From Roseovarius litorisediminis (GTDB taxonomy: Bacteria; Pseudomonadota; Alphaproteobacteria; Rhodobacterales; Rhodobacteraceae): a stretch of DNA of 64,000 nt. Location: assembly GCF_900172295.1 (NCBI RefSeq), contig NZ_FWFL01000001.1, positions 248,001 to 312,000 of the forward strand. Direction: 5' to 3'. Under the pieces are notes generated by a model that did no database searches, had not been told where the DNA came from, and saw nothing but the letters and a program-made list of their open reading frames with translations. Positions 10,514 to 22,759 of the stretch are shown here, one piece after another; position 1 is the stretch's first letter; each line of letters begins with the position of its first letter. Position numbers and translations under genes: made by a program.

Positions 10514-10783
10514 ATGCAGATGTCAGAGACAGAAATGATGCTGAAAGGTTATGGGCTGACGACAGCGGAATTCTTTTACCACATGCCGGATTATGCGCAT
10601 GTGCTGAACACATTCATTTGGCAGGATTACGATGTGGCACCGGACCATCCGCGGATGTTTGAATTCATCGAATTCTGGCAGCGCGAGCTTGAAGGTCCGC
10701 TACATTCCGTCAGCTTTACCCATCGTAAACTGATCGGGCCAGGCGAATGGCGCCATGTCACCGGTGAATTTACGCTGCATTGA
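10514..10783 (+). CDS. usg: Usg protein
   Basis: This 89-residue protein belongs to the Usg family found near tryptophan or housekeeping genes in alphaproteobacteria. Motifs visible are GYGLTTAEFFYHMPD, FIWQDYDVAPDHPRM and FTHRKLIGPGEWRH. The start at 10514 is favoured by AGGAG seven bases upstream. It is soluble, has no signal peptide and its biochemical role is unknown. Confidence 0.85.
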   Translation: MQMSETEMMLKGYGLTTAEFFYHMPDYAHVLNTFIWQDYDVAPDHPRMFEFIEFWQRELEGPLHSVSFTHRKLIGPGEWRHVTGEFTLH

Positions 10784-10786
10784 CGC

Positions 10787-10811
10787 AAAAAGGCGCGTTA
10801 TGAAACGCGCC
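10787..10811 (-). terminator. Rho-independent terminator of the SYLF lipoprotein gene
   Basis: GGCGCGTT (10792-10799) and AACGCGCC (10804-10811) form a perfect 8-bp stem with a 4-base loop. Read on the minus strand the stem is followed by TTTTT, so it terminates the lipoprotein gene arriving from the right. It also lies just after usg and could act in both directions. Confidence 0.8.
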
Positions 10812-10861
10812 TTGCTGCAAATACGATAAGAGGGCAGGCGCGCCCTTTCGTGGTGCTTGGG

Positions 10862-11422
10862 TCAGGGAATAATCCGGCTGTATTTCATACCTTCCAACGA
10901 CGCCCCGGCCAAAAGTCCGGCCTGGCCGAAAATAACCGCAACCACAGGCGCGGTAGCGGTTGTGGTCTCGGCACGGATGTTCTCGCCGCGGTCGTTGAAC
11001 ACATACTCGATATCGGCGCCGGCGGCCCAACCATTGGATCGGCGGAACTTCTCAAGTGCGTCTTCAGTCATGAAGAACATAACATGGGCGAACTGCTGTG
11101 CGCCGATCTGCAGGCCAATGCTGCCTTTTGTCGCCGAGTAGTAATCGACAGTTGTGTCATTGATCCGCAACGCACCGCGGCCATAGCCTCCGCCCAGACC
11201 AAAGCCGGCCTCGGTTACCAGCGGCATTACCAGCATGCCGGTCGATTTGGCAGCCAGTGACTGGGTGTTGGGATAATTGGTGTAGAGGTGGTTCAGGGTT
11301 GAATCGACGCGCGCGTCGATCCTTTCGGCGCCTTTGCTGCCCACACCGTTGCCGCAAGCGGCCAACAGGGGGACGCCGGCTAGTGCGCCAAGCGTAAAGC
11401 TGCGTCTGGAAAGATTGCTCAT
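10862..11422 (-). CDS. SYLF (Ysc84/DUF500) domain lipoprotein
   Basis: This 186-residue protein has a lipoprotein signal (SRRSFTLGALAGVPLLAAC; lipobox LAAC), so it is probably lipid-anchored in the cell envelope. The twin arginines could also fit Tat export. The rest matches the SYLF lipid-binding fold (GMLVMPLVTEAGFGLGGGYGRGAL, YYSATKGSIGLQIGAQ). Family members bind phosphoinositides in eukaryotes; the bacterial role is unclear. A terminator follows at 10787-10811. Confidence 0.82.
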   Translation of the reverse strand: MSNLSRRSFTLGALAGVPLLAACGNGVGSKGAERIDARVDSTLNHLYTNYPNTQSLAAKSTGMLVMPLVTEAGFGLGGGYGRGALRINDTTVDYYSATKGSIGLQIGAQQFAHVMFFMTEDALEKFRRSNGWAAGADIEYVFNDRGENIRAETTTATAPVVAVIFGQAGLLAGASLEGMKYSRIIP

Positions 11423-11527
11423 GATATTGCCTGTGTGTTGCCTGATTTGATGCCGGTTTCTTTGCGCGAACCGAACTGCGGATAACTATAGTGTCTCAGG
11501 CGGTTGCTGTCACTAGAGATTGTAGCG

Positions 11528-12163
11528 TTAGGCGAGATGTTGCATCCCCATGGTTCGCTCGGGTCCCCATGATTTGCAGAACGTCGCCGCCATCGCCGCA
11601 CGGTAACTGGCGCATTGTTCGGCCAGTCGCACTGTTTTGAGGGGCAGGTCGACGATCAGGCGTGCCTCCCAGTAAAGACGAGCACTTGAAGCGGCTTCAA
11701 AGATCAGCTTGAACGTCGCTTTGGTTTGGGTCAGCTCTATGTCTTTTGCAGACAGATGGATCACGCTGAATGCGATATCATCATGTAATTGATCATTTCG
11801 GGCCGGTGCGACCGGCAGCCCAAGCCCGCCCGCCAGCGCCCGCGTAAAGGTTTCGCTTTCCCGGCCGGAGTGGGTGAAAACGGCGCCGGGGCGCATCGTT
11901 GCCCCCGATTTGACTGTCGCTTTGCGTGCGTCCCCGGACAATCCGGCATAGCACACACGTGGCAGTGACAAATCAAAACCGGCAGGGGTGCCGTCATGCA
12001 TCGCACGACAGCTTAGCGTAACGATATCCGGATCAACCGAATGGTCGACGACCGTAAGGCTTGTCTGGTAAATCTCGTCCACATAGCGCGCATCCATTTT
12101 TGGGTAGCTCGGCCCCGACGGCGCGCGAAATGACGGTGTATATTTGTTGAAAACTTTTCCCAT
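11528..12163 (-). CDS. Conserved hypothetical protein
   Basis: This 211-residue soluble protein is not assigned to a family here. It lacks a signal peptide or membrane segments. The N-terminal half has ARYVDEIYQTSLTVVDHSVDPD and CRAMHDGTPAGFDLSLPRV; the C-terminal half is rich in Leu/Ala helices. It sits 44 bases downstream of hemB on the same strand and may be co-transcribed with it. GC content and codon use look like the neighbouring core genes. Confidence 0.65.
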   Translation of the reverse strand: MGKVFNKYTPSFRAPSGPSYPKMDARYVDEIYQTSLTVVDHSVDPDIVTLSCRAMHDGTPAGFDLSLPRVCYAGLSGDARKATVKSGATMRPGAVFTHSGRESETFTRALAGGLGLPVAPARNDQLHDDIAFSVIHLSAKDIELTQTKATFKLIFEAASSARLYWEARLIVDLPLKTVRLAEQCASYRAAMAATFCKSWGPERTMGMQHLA

Positions 12164-12207
12164 GAGCCCCCACTCACCGATACCACGATACCTTTTACAG
12201 TCCCCAA

Positions 12208-13221
12208 TTAATACAAGGCAGTCCCCCGTGCCAAGGCCTTTGCCGCGGCTGGGGCGAAATAAGTCAGCACCCCGTCACAGCCCCCGCGTTTGAAAGCCAG
12301 AAGGCTTTCTATCATGGCACGATCACCGTCGATCCAACCGTTCTGGGCGGCGGCCATTATCATCGCGTATTCACCGGAAACCTGATAGGCAAATGTCGGT
12401 GCGCCAAAGCGGTCTTTGACCCGGCGACAGATGTCCAGATAGGGCATGCCCGGTTTAACCATCACCATGTCGGCCCCTTCCGAGAGGTCGCGTTCAATGC
12501 AACGCAGCGCCTCGTGCGTGTTGGCCGGATTCATCTGATAGGTTTTCTTATCCCCTTTAAGCGCGTTGCTGGCGCCGACTGCATCACGGAACGGCCCGTA
12601 AAACGCGCTGGCGTATTTCGCGGCATAGGACATCAGCATAACGTTCTGATGGCCTGCGGATTCCAGCGCAGAGCGGATGGCGCCGATACGCCCGTCCATC
12701 ATGTCAGAAGGCCCGATGATATCGACACCCGCTTCGGCCTGAGCCAGCGCCTGCTTGACCAGAGCTTCGACCGTGGCGTCATTGACGATTTCACCGTCCA
12801 CGACAAAACCGTCGTGGCCAGTGTCGGAATAGGGGTCAAGGGCGACATCCGTCATGACCGCAATCCCGGGCACGGCCTGTTTGATTGCCCGGGTGGCGCG
12901 GTTTGAAAGGTTGTCGGGGTTCCAGGCTTCGGCACAGTCGGCGGTACGATTTTGCGCCTCGGTGTAAGGAAAGAGGCAGATCGCGGGAATGCCAAGATCG
13001 GCGGCATCGCGGGCAGCTTCGACCACGCGGTCAACGCTGCGGCGGACCACGCCGGGCATCGAGGTAACCGGCTCTTCAATATTGTCGCCTTCGCGGACGA
13101 AAACAGGCCAGATCAGATCGGCGGCGGTGAGGGTATTTTCGGCGACAAGAGCGCGAATGGCCGGAGATTTCCGGGTGCGGCGCAGGCGCGTGGCGGGAAA
13201 AGAAGCTTGGGTCGGGCGCAT
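12208..13221 (-). CDS. hemB: Delta-aminolevulinic acid dehydratase (porphobilinogen synthase)
   Basis: This enzyme condenses two 5-aminolevulinate molecules to porphobilinogen in haem, (bacterio)chlorophyll and cobalamin synthesis. From the chosen start (MRPTQASFPATRLRR) it has 337 residues; an in-frame ATG at 13260 would add 13. The metal site reads DVALDPYSDTGHDG, with aspartates instead of the cysteines of zinc enzymes, the Mg-dependent alphaproteobacterial type. The Schiff-base lysines lie in MSYAAKYASAFYGPFRDA and MVKPGMPYLDI. The gene is complete. Confidence 0.96.
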   Translation of the reverse strand: MRPTQASFPATRLRRTRKSPAIRALVAENTLTAADLIWPVFVREGDNIEEPVTSMPGVVRRSVDRVVEAARDAADLGIPAICLFPYTEAQNRTADCAEAWNPDNLSNRATRAIKQAVPGIAVMTDVALDPYSDTGHDGFVVDGEIVNDATVEALVKQALAQAEAGVDIIGPSDMMDGRIGAIRSALESAGHQNVMLMSYAAKYASAFYGPFRDAVGASNALKGDKKTYQMNPANTHEALRCIERDLSEGADMVMVKPGMPYLDICRRVKDRFGAPTFAYQVSGEYAMIMAAAQNGWIDGDRAMIESLLAFKRGGCDGVLTYFAPAAAKALARGTALY

Positions 13222-13341
13222 AGCGGGGCTTTCCAATAGAATTCCGATACTGAGTGACATGGAAATTCAAGCATCTCAAGGGTAGGAATTGCCGCGCAGC
13301 AGCGCTAAGAGGGGCGACAGGGAATTAATTGGGGTCAATCC

Positions 13342-13872
13342 GTGGACTGGTACGACAACGTTTTCGAATTGATTGACATGCGCAGTTTCAGCAATCTTTG
13401 GTTCTGGATTGCGCTGGCGGTACTTTGGTCAACAACCAGCCATTGGGTTCTTGGCGTGCCATGGGATATGGCGATGCGAGCGCACAAGGGGAAAGACCCC
13501 AAGAGCGTGGCGGATCTGGAAGATCTTGTGCGAATCAACACCAATCGCATTTTGTACATCGCCCGCGAATCCGGGTTATTGCTGACCGGTGCTATCTTTT
13601 TTGCATTAACAGCCATTTGCCTGCTGGGCTTTGTTTACCATAATGAATTTGCGCAGGCTCTGTTCCTGATGGCGTTTCCGATGAGTATTGTGGCACTGGT
13701 GTCTGTCAGTTCTGCCAGTGCGATTCAGCGGCTGGAACTTTCCGGGGAGGCCCTGTTCAAGCGCTTGCACCGTCACCGGGTAATCACACAGGCGATTGGT
13801 GTGGTCTCAATTTTTGTAACTGCCATGTGGGGAATGTTGCAGAACATGAACCACAGCGCCCTGTCGTGGTAA
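13342..13872 (+). CDS. Conserved inner-membrane protein upstream of mfd
   Basis: This 176-residue membrane protein with a GTG start (GGGG about ten bases upstream) has hydrophobic segments near residues 18-38, 78-98, 105-125 and 150-168. No enzymatic motif is recognisable. Similar genes sit beside mfd in related bacteria and are sometimes labelled as a SufBCD-associated component, which I cannot support from the sequence. The stop lies 39 bases before mfd, so co-transcription is likely. Confidence 0.7.
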   Translation: MDWYDNVFELIDMRSFSNLWFWIALAVLWSTTSHWVLGVPWDMAMRAHKGKDPKSVADLEDLVRINTNRILYIARESGLLLTGAIFFALTAICLLGFVYHNEFAQALFLMAFPMSIVALVSVSSASAIQRLELSGEALFKRLHRHRVITQAIGVVSIFVTAMWGMLQNMNHSALSW

Positions 13873-13911
13873 GCGGACCAGGTCGCAAGCAGGTAATCGG
13901 GAAGAAACACC

Positions 13912-17364
<3,453 letters not shown>

Positions 17365-17550
17365 GCCCGGACGTACGTTTCGAAAGCTGCGGGGACGAGA
17401 ATTGCAAAGCTTGCGCGGTGGATTTTGAAGGAGAGAACGGCCCTGACCTGCCGTTCACCAAAAGGCCGTGATGCTGCGACGCGGCCCGTCGAACCTGCCA
17501 TTCGCTGCGCGCGCTAAATCCGCGAGGTGACTAAATCTCGCTCAGCGGGC

Positions 17551-17587
17551 TTGCTGCCATTGGTACTGTCCAGGACAATGGCAGCAA
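17551..17587. terminator. Strong inverted repeat between convergent genes
   Basis: TTGCTGCCATTG (17551-17562) and CAATGGCAGCAA (17576-17587) are perfect 12-bp arms separated by 13 bases. The hairpin lies between mfd (plus) and the stop of the secreted-protein gene (minus), where a bidirectional terminator is expected. There is no clear T tract, so Rho-independent function is uncertain. Confidence 0.55.
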
Positions 17588-17596
17588 TGATCGAAT

Positions 17597-18016
17597 TCAA
17601 AGCCCCGTCGATGGTTCGAAATCAAGAAGCTCGAAAGTCATCTTGCCGTCGGCGTTGAACTTCTGGACAGTATCGCCAGTGCGCACAGCGCTCAGGCAAC
17701 GATAGCGGCCCTTATCGGCGGCCATCGAGACACATACTTGGTCGGTGTCAGTGATCGCATAGGCGCCCGTCCCACTCCATCCGCCACTGGTCAGTTCTCC
17801 TTTCAGGACATTGGCCGGGTCATAGAAGAACCTGAACATCTTCTCACCCGATTTGGCCGTGACGATATTGCCGATCAAAAGCTCCGCGATCTCGTCAGAC
17901 TTAAGCCTCTCTCCACCGCTCTTCAGCGCGGCCTCCAAGTCGGTTTCCGCCATGGCGGCGCTTCCCGCCAAGGAAATAGCCACAGCAGCAGCGGCGGCGC
18001 GTGTGAAACGTGTCAT
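17597..18016 (-). CDS. Small secreted protein of unknown function
   Basis: This 139-residue protein has a clear Sec signal (FTRAAAAAVAISLAGSAAMA, cleavage after AMA), so it is exported to the periplasm. Two cysteines (VCVSM and YRCLS) may form a disulfide. Motifs such as FFYDPANVLKGE and GAYAITDTDQVC suggest a small beta-rich fold, but the family is not recognised. The start at 18016 has GAGGAG upstream. It is divergent from the TPR/TolB-like regulator at 18184 and may be its target. Confidence 0.65.
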   Translation of the reverse strand: MTRFTRAAAAAVAISLAGSAAMAETDLEAALKSGGERLKSDEIAELLIGNIVTAKSGEKMFRFFYDPANVLKGELTSGGWSGTGAYAITDTDQVCVSMAADKGRYRCLSAVRTGDTVQKFNADGKMTFELLDFEPSTGL

Positions 18017-18183
18017 GTCAGTCTCCTCGTTTGACAATTTTCGTGTTGGAGCACTTACCCCGGACACCACGAATAGATCGGCTGCCGCCGCGAAGCTTGA
18101 TCGAAAGATGATTTTCCCTGACATTCAAATGACAACCGGGATCGCTCGTTAAACCGCGACATCGCCCGGATAGAGGCTGCCTT

Positions 18184-19818
18184 ATGTACAAATTCTTCGA
18201 TTTCCAACTTGATTCTGCGCATGGTCTGACCCGCGATGGCAATCCCGTGGCCCTGGAACCGCAGGCGCTTCAATTGCTTGAATTCCTCGTCAGCCGCCGG
18301 GAAGGGATTGTCAGCAAAGAGGACATCATCGCCGAAATCTGGAACGGGAATGCGATCACTGATGCGGCATTGAACACGCGTATCCGGTCTGTTCGGAAAG
18401 CTCTGGGCGATTCTGCGGCTACATCCCGCTTCATCAAGACCTATCCCAAACGGGGGTTTCAGTTCGTTGCGCCGGTCTCACTGGTCGAGCCGTTGGAACA
18501 GGCGAAACCGAAGCCCTCCAGACGCTGGGCAGTTGTCGCGGTCCTGGCTGTGACGGCGCTTCTTTCCGTCTGGATACTGCTTTCTGGCGATGGTCCTGAC
18601 GCCCTGGACACCGGCAAGCCTTCGATTGCTGTCACGCGATTTGACGACCTGAGTGAAGACGCTTCGACGCGGTATTTCGCCGACGGGTTGACCGATGACC
18701 TGACCGCCCATCTGTCGCGCAACCGCGAGCTCTTTGTGGTCTCGAGTGCGACAATGCTTTCTTACGCGGAAGAACCGGCAACACCCCTGGAAATCGCCCG
18801 TGACCTGGGCGTCGGATATGTCGTTCGCGGAAGCATTCGTCGTTTCGGTGACAAAGTTCGGGTCAGTGGCGAGCTTGTGGAAGTCAGAGCCAACGAAACG
18901 ATATGGGCAGAAACCTTCGAGCGTGAAATGATCGACATTTTCGAAGTCCAGGACGAAATCAGCCAGGCAATCGCCGGCCGACTGCTTCCGGAAATCTATC
19001 AGTCGGATGTCTCGGACGCGCTTGCAGAGCCGACCGACGACCTTGGCGCCTGGGATCTTTATCTTCGGGGACGTGCCCGACAGGCGGTGTTTTCAAAGGA
19101 CGCCCAGACCGATGCAATCCGGTTTGCGGAAGAAGCGATTGAACGGGACCCGGATTTTGCCGCAGCTTACAGTCTGAAGGCTCGTGCGCTTGGAACAATT
19201 TTCTTCTTTCAGTGGAGCGACACACCGCAAGATACGTTGGTGGCTGCGACCGAAGCCGCCAAGCGCGCGATTGCGCTGGATAACAGGGACGCGCAGGCCC
19301 ATGCCGCGCTCGGATATATCTACCGTTTCACTGGAGACGCCGAGCCAGCCATCGCGAACCTCGAACGGGCGGTGATGCTTAACCCCAACGACGCACGCAT
19401 CAGGCTGGAGCTTGCCCACACCTACGACTGGTTCCGCATGCAGGAAGATGCGCTGCCGCAAATCGACATGGCGCTAAAGCTCAGTCCCCGTGACCCGATG
19501 CTGCAGAACATGTATTTCTACAAGGGCCACATCCTGTTTCACCTTGGTCGGCATGAAGAAGCCCTGGAGGCGGCACGGCAACTCGGCACAGTGGCCACCA
19601 GCAAAACCTGGCAGACATTCCACCATCTCTTGCGCGCGGCTAACCTGATCGAGATGGATCGCGCGGAAGAGGCGAATGCAGCCGTCGAGGCTGCGCTCGA
19701 CCTAAATCCGAACCTCTCTATTACGGCCATGCAGCGGCAGTTCGCCGGATCGAAAAACCATCCTGAGAACCGAAGACTCTGGCTGTCTAGCCTCAGCAAT
19801 GCAGGGATTCCTGACTAA
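18184..19818 (+). CDS. Transmembrane winged-helix regulator with TolB-like and TPR domains
   Basis: This 544-residue one-component regulator resembles CadC/ToxR in layout. An OmpR-type winged helix fills residues about 5-98 (IVSKEDIIAEIWNGNAITDAALNTRIRSVRKALGD), followed by one membrane segment (VVAVLAVTALLSVWILL). An outer TolB-N/adenylate-cyclase-associated region follows (PSIAVTRFDDLSED, YFADGLTDDL, YVVRGSIRR). Several TPR repeats form the C-terminal half. The DNA-binding part faces the cytoplasm and the TPR part the periplasm. The signal sensed is unknown; the divergent secreted gene is a plausible target. Confidence 0.82.
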   Translation: MYKFFDFQLDSAHGLTRDGNPVALEPQALQLLEFLVSRREGIVSKEDIIAEIWNGNAITDAALNTRIRSVRKALGDSAATSRFIKTYPKRGFQFVAPVSLVEPLEQAKPKPSRRWAVVAVLAVTALLSVWILLSGDGPDALDTGKPSIAVTRFDDLSEDASTRYFADGLTDDLTAHLSRNRELFVVSSATMLSYAEEPATPLEIARDLGVGYVVRGSIRRFGDKVRVSGELVEVRANETIWAETFEREMIDIFEVQDEISQAIAGRLLPEIYQSDVSDALAEPTDDLGAWDLYLRGRARQAVFSKDAQTDAIRFAEEAIERDPDFAAAYSLKARALGTIFFFQWSDTPQDTLVAATEAAKRAIALDNRDAQAHAALGYIYRFTGDAEPAIANLERAVMLNPNDARIRLELAHTYDWFRMQEDALPQIDMALKLSPRDPMLQNMYFYKGHILFHLGRHEEALEAARQLGTVATSKTWQTFHHLLRAANLIEMDRAEEANAAVEAALDLNPNLSITAMQRQFAGSKNHPENRRLWLSSLSNAGIPD

Positions 19819-20125
19819 GTAGAATAGCACGCGCATCCGCCGTATCGGCCATTTGTCGTCAGCGCAGCATTTGTCACCTTGGGCTTGCCGCGGACCACGC
19901 TTTCGTCGCGGCATCGAGGGCTTTGGTGGCATTTCCGCCCGGTACTCACGGCCCATTGCCAACGTTGAACGTAACGGCCTGATGCTGCAGTGCAGCCCGT
20001 CACTCTGGACTTACGCTGCAGCTGCATGATCTTGCCTCGGCCAAGAGGCCAGTGTGATGATATTTCAGCCTTTCGCTGCGATTTCACCAATGTCCGGTGT
20101 CGGTGCTTTGTGTAGATGGCGGGTA
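19819..20125. other. Gene-free stretch at the left edge of the island
   Basis: There is no credible gene in these 307 bases. Around 19960-20030 the text AACGGCCTGATGCTGC and following bases loosely resemble 17440-17510 (GGCCGTGATGCTGCGACGC), which may be decayed copies of one intergenic repeat. The copper cluster begins right after it, so the stretch is a candidate left border of the accessory region. Confidence 0.35.
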
Positions 20126-20560
20126 TCAGTTGATACCATTAAAGCGCTGAAGTTCCCGGATGTAGGCAATGATTGTTGCAACATCTGCGCGGGTCAAACC
20201 TTCTATCTTGGGCATATCCCCGAAAGGCCAGTGATGACTGCGCACGCCCAGTGAGGCAGCCCGTTGAAAGGCCTCGTCGCCATGATGCGAGGGTTCGTAA
20301 ATATAGTGAACCAAGGGTGGTGCGACACCGTCTTTTCCCGCCGCATTATCGCCGTGGCAAGTTGAGCATTTCGCCTGATAAGCTGTTTTGCCTATAGAAG
20401 CCTCGACCGATAGCGTTGCCGGCAATTTAACAGACGCGAGTGCATTGGATTGATCAGGTGTTTTGACCATTGTCATGGGCATGTGCCGGTTTTTCTGAGC
20501 AGCGACATAGGCCGCTATTCCGATGACAATAATCCCAACCAGGATAATGAATTTTCGCAT
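20126..20560 (-). CDS. Membrane-anchored class I cytochrome c
   Basis: This 144-residue monohaem cytochrome has an N-terminal hydrophobic anchor (FIILVGIIVIGIAAYVAA), one haem site CSTCH at about residue 69, and a probable Met axial ligand in GDMPKIEGL. It begins at MRKF (20560). The globular domain faces the periplasm. It is the last gene of the minus-strand copper-resistance set and probably shuttles electrons for the multicopper oxidase. An alternative, that it serves the nearby arsenite oxidase, cannot be excluded, since that operon has no cytochrome of its own. Confidence 0.85.
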   Translation of the reverse strand: MRKFIILVGIIVIGIAAYVAAQKNRHMPMTMVKTPDQSNALASVKLPATLSVEASIGKTAYQAKCSTCHGDNAAGKDGVAPPLVHYIYEPSHHGDEAFQRAASLGVRSHHWPFGDMPKIEGLTRADVATIIAYIRELQRFNGIN

Positions 20561-20642
20561 TTGCACCTTTCTGGTCTGATTTTGTTTTCGCTGGGCAGAC
20601 AAAGTGGCCAAGACCGCACCGATGCAGTCTTGGCCAGAGGTA

Positions 20643-21365
20643 TTACTTCAGGTCAGTGACGGTCAGCTTGCCCTTTACCCGTTTGGCGATGAACTCGATT
20701 TCCTGGCCTTCGCTGAGGGCATCCAGCATCGCGTTGTCGGCGACGCGGAACACCATAGTCATGGCAGGCATATCCAGATCGACCAGTTCTTCATGGATGA
20801 TGGTGACCTTGCCGGAACTCGCCTTGATCTTCTTGACCACGCCCTTGGTATAGGTGCGTTCGGTCATCGTTTCAGCAACTTCAATCGGGCCATGCATGCC
20901 GGATTCGTAGTGGCCGGGGATGAGGCAGGCAAACTCGAACGTTCCCGCATTGGCGAACGTCCAGATAACCTCACCGCTTTCGCCTGCATCAAGACGTACA
21001 GAGTTTGGATCGTCGTGCTCCATCTCCATCTTGGCCATCAGCTCTTTGTGTTTGGCGTTACCCACCAGCGTGTCGATCACGAATTCATGCTCCAGCTCGC
21101 CGTTGTTGGTGACGTGAAAGCGGATCGTCTCACCCTGTTTGATATCGAACTGCATGGGCTCAAAAATCATGCCGCCGTCATCGGTTTCACGCATCGTGAC
21201 TTCGATTGTGCGATCCTCTTTGCCCATCATACCGGGCATACCAATCGCCATCATTTCCATCATGTGGCCTTCTTCCATTCCGCCATGAGAGTGATCGTGC
21301 GAGCCCGCGCCAAAGGCGGACGAGGCGCTAAGTGCTGCAATTGCAGAAAGTGTTACGAGTTTCAT
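20643..21365 (-). CDS. Periplasmic copper protein: cupredoxin fused to a CusF-like domain
   Basis: This 240-residue exported protein has a signal peptide ending in AFGAG. A Met/His-rich linker follows (HDHSHGGMEEGHMMEMM), then a plastocyanin-like cupredoxin domain with copper ligands in EHEFVID and CLIPGHYESGMHG. The C-terminal ~70 residues are a CusF-like Cu(I)/Ag(I) chaperone (VTIIHEELVDLDMPAMTMVF). CusF ligands His, Met and Met are kept, but the tryptophan of E. coli CusF is methionine here. It probably delivers or buffers periplasmic copper for the adjacent oxidase and efflux proteins. The fusion is intact in one frame. Confidence 0.88.
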   Translation of the reverse strand: MKLVTLSAIAALSASSAFGAGSHDHSHGGMEEGHMMEMMAIGMPGMMGKEDRTIEVTMRETDDGGMIFEPMQFDIKQGETIRFHVTNNGELEHEFVIDTLVGNAKHKELMAKMEMEHDDPNSVRLDAGESGEVIWTFANAGTFEFACLIPGHYESGMHGPIEVAETMTERTYTKGVVKKIKASSGKVTIIHEELVDLDMPAMTMVFRVADNAMLDALSEGQEIEFIAKRVKGKLTVTDLK

Positions 21366-21404
21366 TTTGTTTTTCCTTTATCTGATCGGATTCGTGCCGA
21401 ACCC

Positions 21405-22745
21405 TCAGGCCTTGCGATTTGTCAGGACAGTCTTTGGGTTGTTGTTGGAGGAGAATTCCGGCAGTTCGCCGGTCCATTCATATGCTTCGGTGCCGGGTGG
21501 GTTCTCGTACCAGCCAGGGTCGGAGTAATCGTCGGCGCCGATGCCTTCCCGGACTTTGACAACCGAGAACATGCCGCCCATTTCAATCGGCCCATGCGGA
21601 CCCCAGCCGGTCATCATCGGTACGGTGTTGTCGGGCAATTCCATCTCCATCATGCCCATCTCGGCCATGCCATTGCTGCCCATCGGCATGTACTCTGGCT
21701 GATGCTTGCGGATCATCCCCGTCAGAGCCCGTTTGTCTGCCCCGATGAAATTGGGCACGTCATGGCCCATGGCGTTCATCGTGTGATGTGACTTGTGACA
21801 GTGGATCGCCCAATCGCCGGGATGAACCGCGTCAAACTCGTAGGCGCGCATCGCGCCGACGGGAATGTCGATCGACACCTCGGGCCAACGCGCCTCGGGC
21901 GGAACCCAGCCACCATCGGTGCAGGTCACCTCGAAGTCATAGCCATGCATGTGAATCGGGTGGTTGGTCATCGTCAGGTTGCCGACGCGCACGCGGACGC
22001 GATCGCCATGGTTGACTACCAGCGGGTCAATGTCGGGAAACACCCGGCTGTTCCAGGTCCACAGGTTGAACTCGGTCATCGTCATCACGCGCGGAATGTA
22101 GGTGCCCGGATCAATATCGAACGCGTTCAGCATGATGCAGAAATCGCGATCCACCGGCATGAAGGCCGGATCTTTGGGGTGGACGATGAACATGCCCATC
22201 ATCCCCATTGCCATCTGCACCATCTCATCGGCATGCGGGTGGTACATGAAGGTGCCCGACTTCACGAGGTCGAACTCGTAAACAAAGGTCTTGCCGGGCG
22301 GAATACCGGGGTGGCTGAGACCGCCCACGCCATCCATACCCGAAGGCAGGATCATGCCGTGCCAGTGCACCGTCGTGTGTTCGGGCAATTTGTTGGTGAC
22401 ATAGATGCGCACCCGGTCGCCTTCCACAGCCTCAATCGTCGGGCCGGTGGACTGGCCGTTATAGCCCCACAGATAGGCGGTCATGCCATCGGCCAGTTCG
22501 CGTTCCACCGGCTCGGCAATCAGGTGAAATTCCTTGATGTTGCCATTCATGCGATAGGGCAGCGTCCAGCCGTTCAGCGTGACCACCGGGTTGTAGTCGG
22601 GGCCGGACTGGGGCCTGAGCGGGGCTTGCGTGCTGGGGCTGTCCATGATCGCGGCCTCGGGCAGGCCCATATTTTGGGATTTTGCCATGGCACCGGTGGC
22701 CATGAGACCCGCACCGGCAGTAAGTAGTTGGCGTCTGTTCATCAT
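21405..22745 (-). CDS. Multicopper oxidase (CopA/copper-resistance type)
   Basis: This 446-residue periplasmic enzyme probably oxidises Cu(I) to less toxic Cu(II). A twin-arginine signal is visible (NRRQLLTAGAGLMATG), consistent with Tat export of a folded copper protein. All four copper motifs are present: HWHG, YHPHADEM, NHPIHMHGYDF and HCHKSHHTMNAMGH. A Met-rich stretch (MVQMAMGMMGM and GSNGMAEMGMMEME) is typical of copper-resistance oxidases. Strong AGGAG precedes the start. It lies between the TolC-like and cupredoxin-CusF genes on the same strand. Confidence 0.93.
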   Translation of the reverse strand: MMNRRQLLTAGAGLMATGAMAKSQNMGLPEAAIMDSPSTQAPLRPQSGPDYNPVVTLNGWTLPYRMNGNIKEFHLIAEPVERELADGMTAYLWGYNGQSTGPTIEAVEGDRVRIYVTNKLPEHTTVHWHGMILPSGMDGVGGLSHPGIPPGKTFVYEFDLVKSGTFMYHPHADEMVQMAMGMMGMFIVHPKDPAFMPVDRDFCIMLNAFDIDPGTYIPRVMTMTEFNLWTWNSRVFPDIDPLVVNHGDRVRVRVGNLTMTNHPIHMHGYDFEVTCTDGGWVPPEARWPEVSIDIPVGAMRAYEFDAVHPGDWAIHCHKSHHTMNAMGHDVPNFIGADKRALTGMIRKHQPEYMPMGSNGMAEMGMMEMELPDNTVPMMTGWGPHGPIEMGGMFSVVKVREGIGADDYSDPGWYENPPGTEAYEWTGELPEFSSNNNPKTVLTNRKA

Positions 22746-22759
22746 CTTTTTTCTCCTGT

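Noticed and set aside
20604..22727. Two long His/Arg-rich open frames opposite the cupredoxin and multicopper oxidase genes
   Set aside because: They result from codon bias of the Met/His-rich genes on the minus strand; the opposite strand carries all copper motifs.
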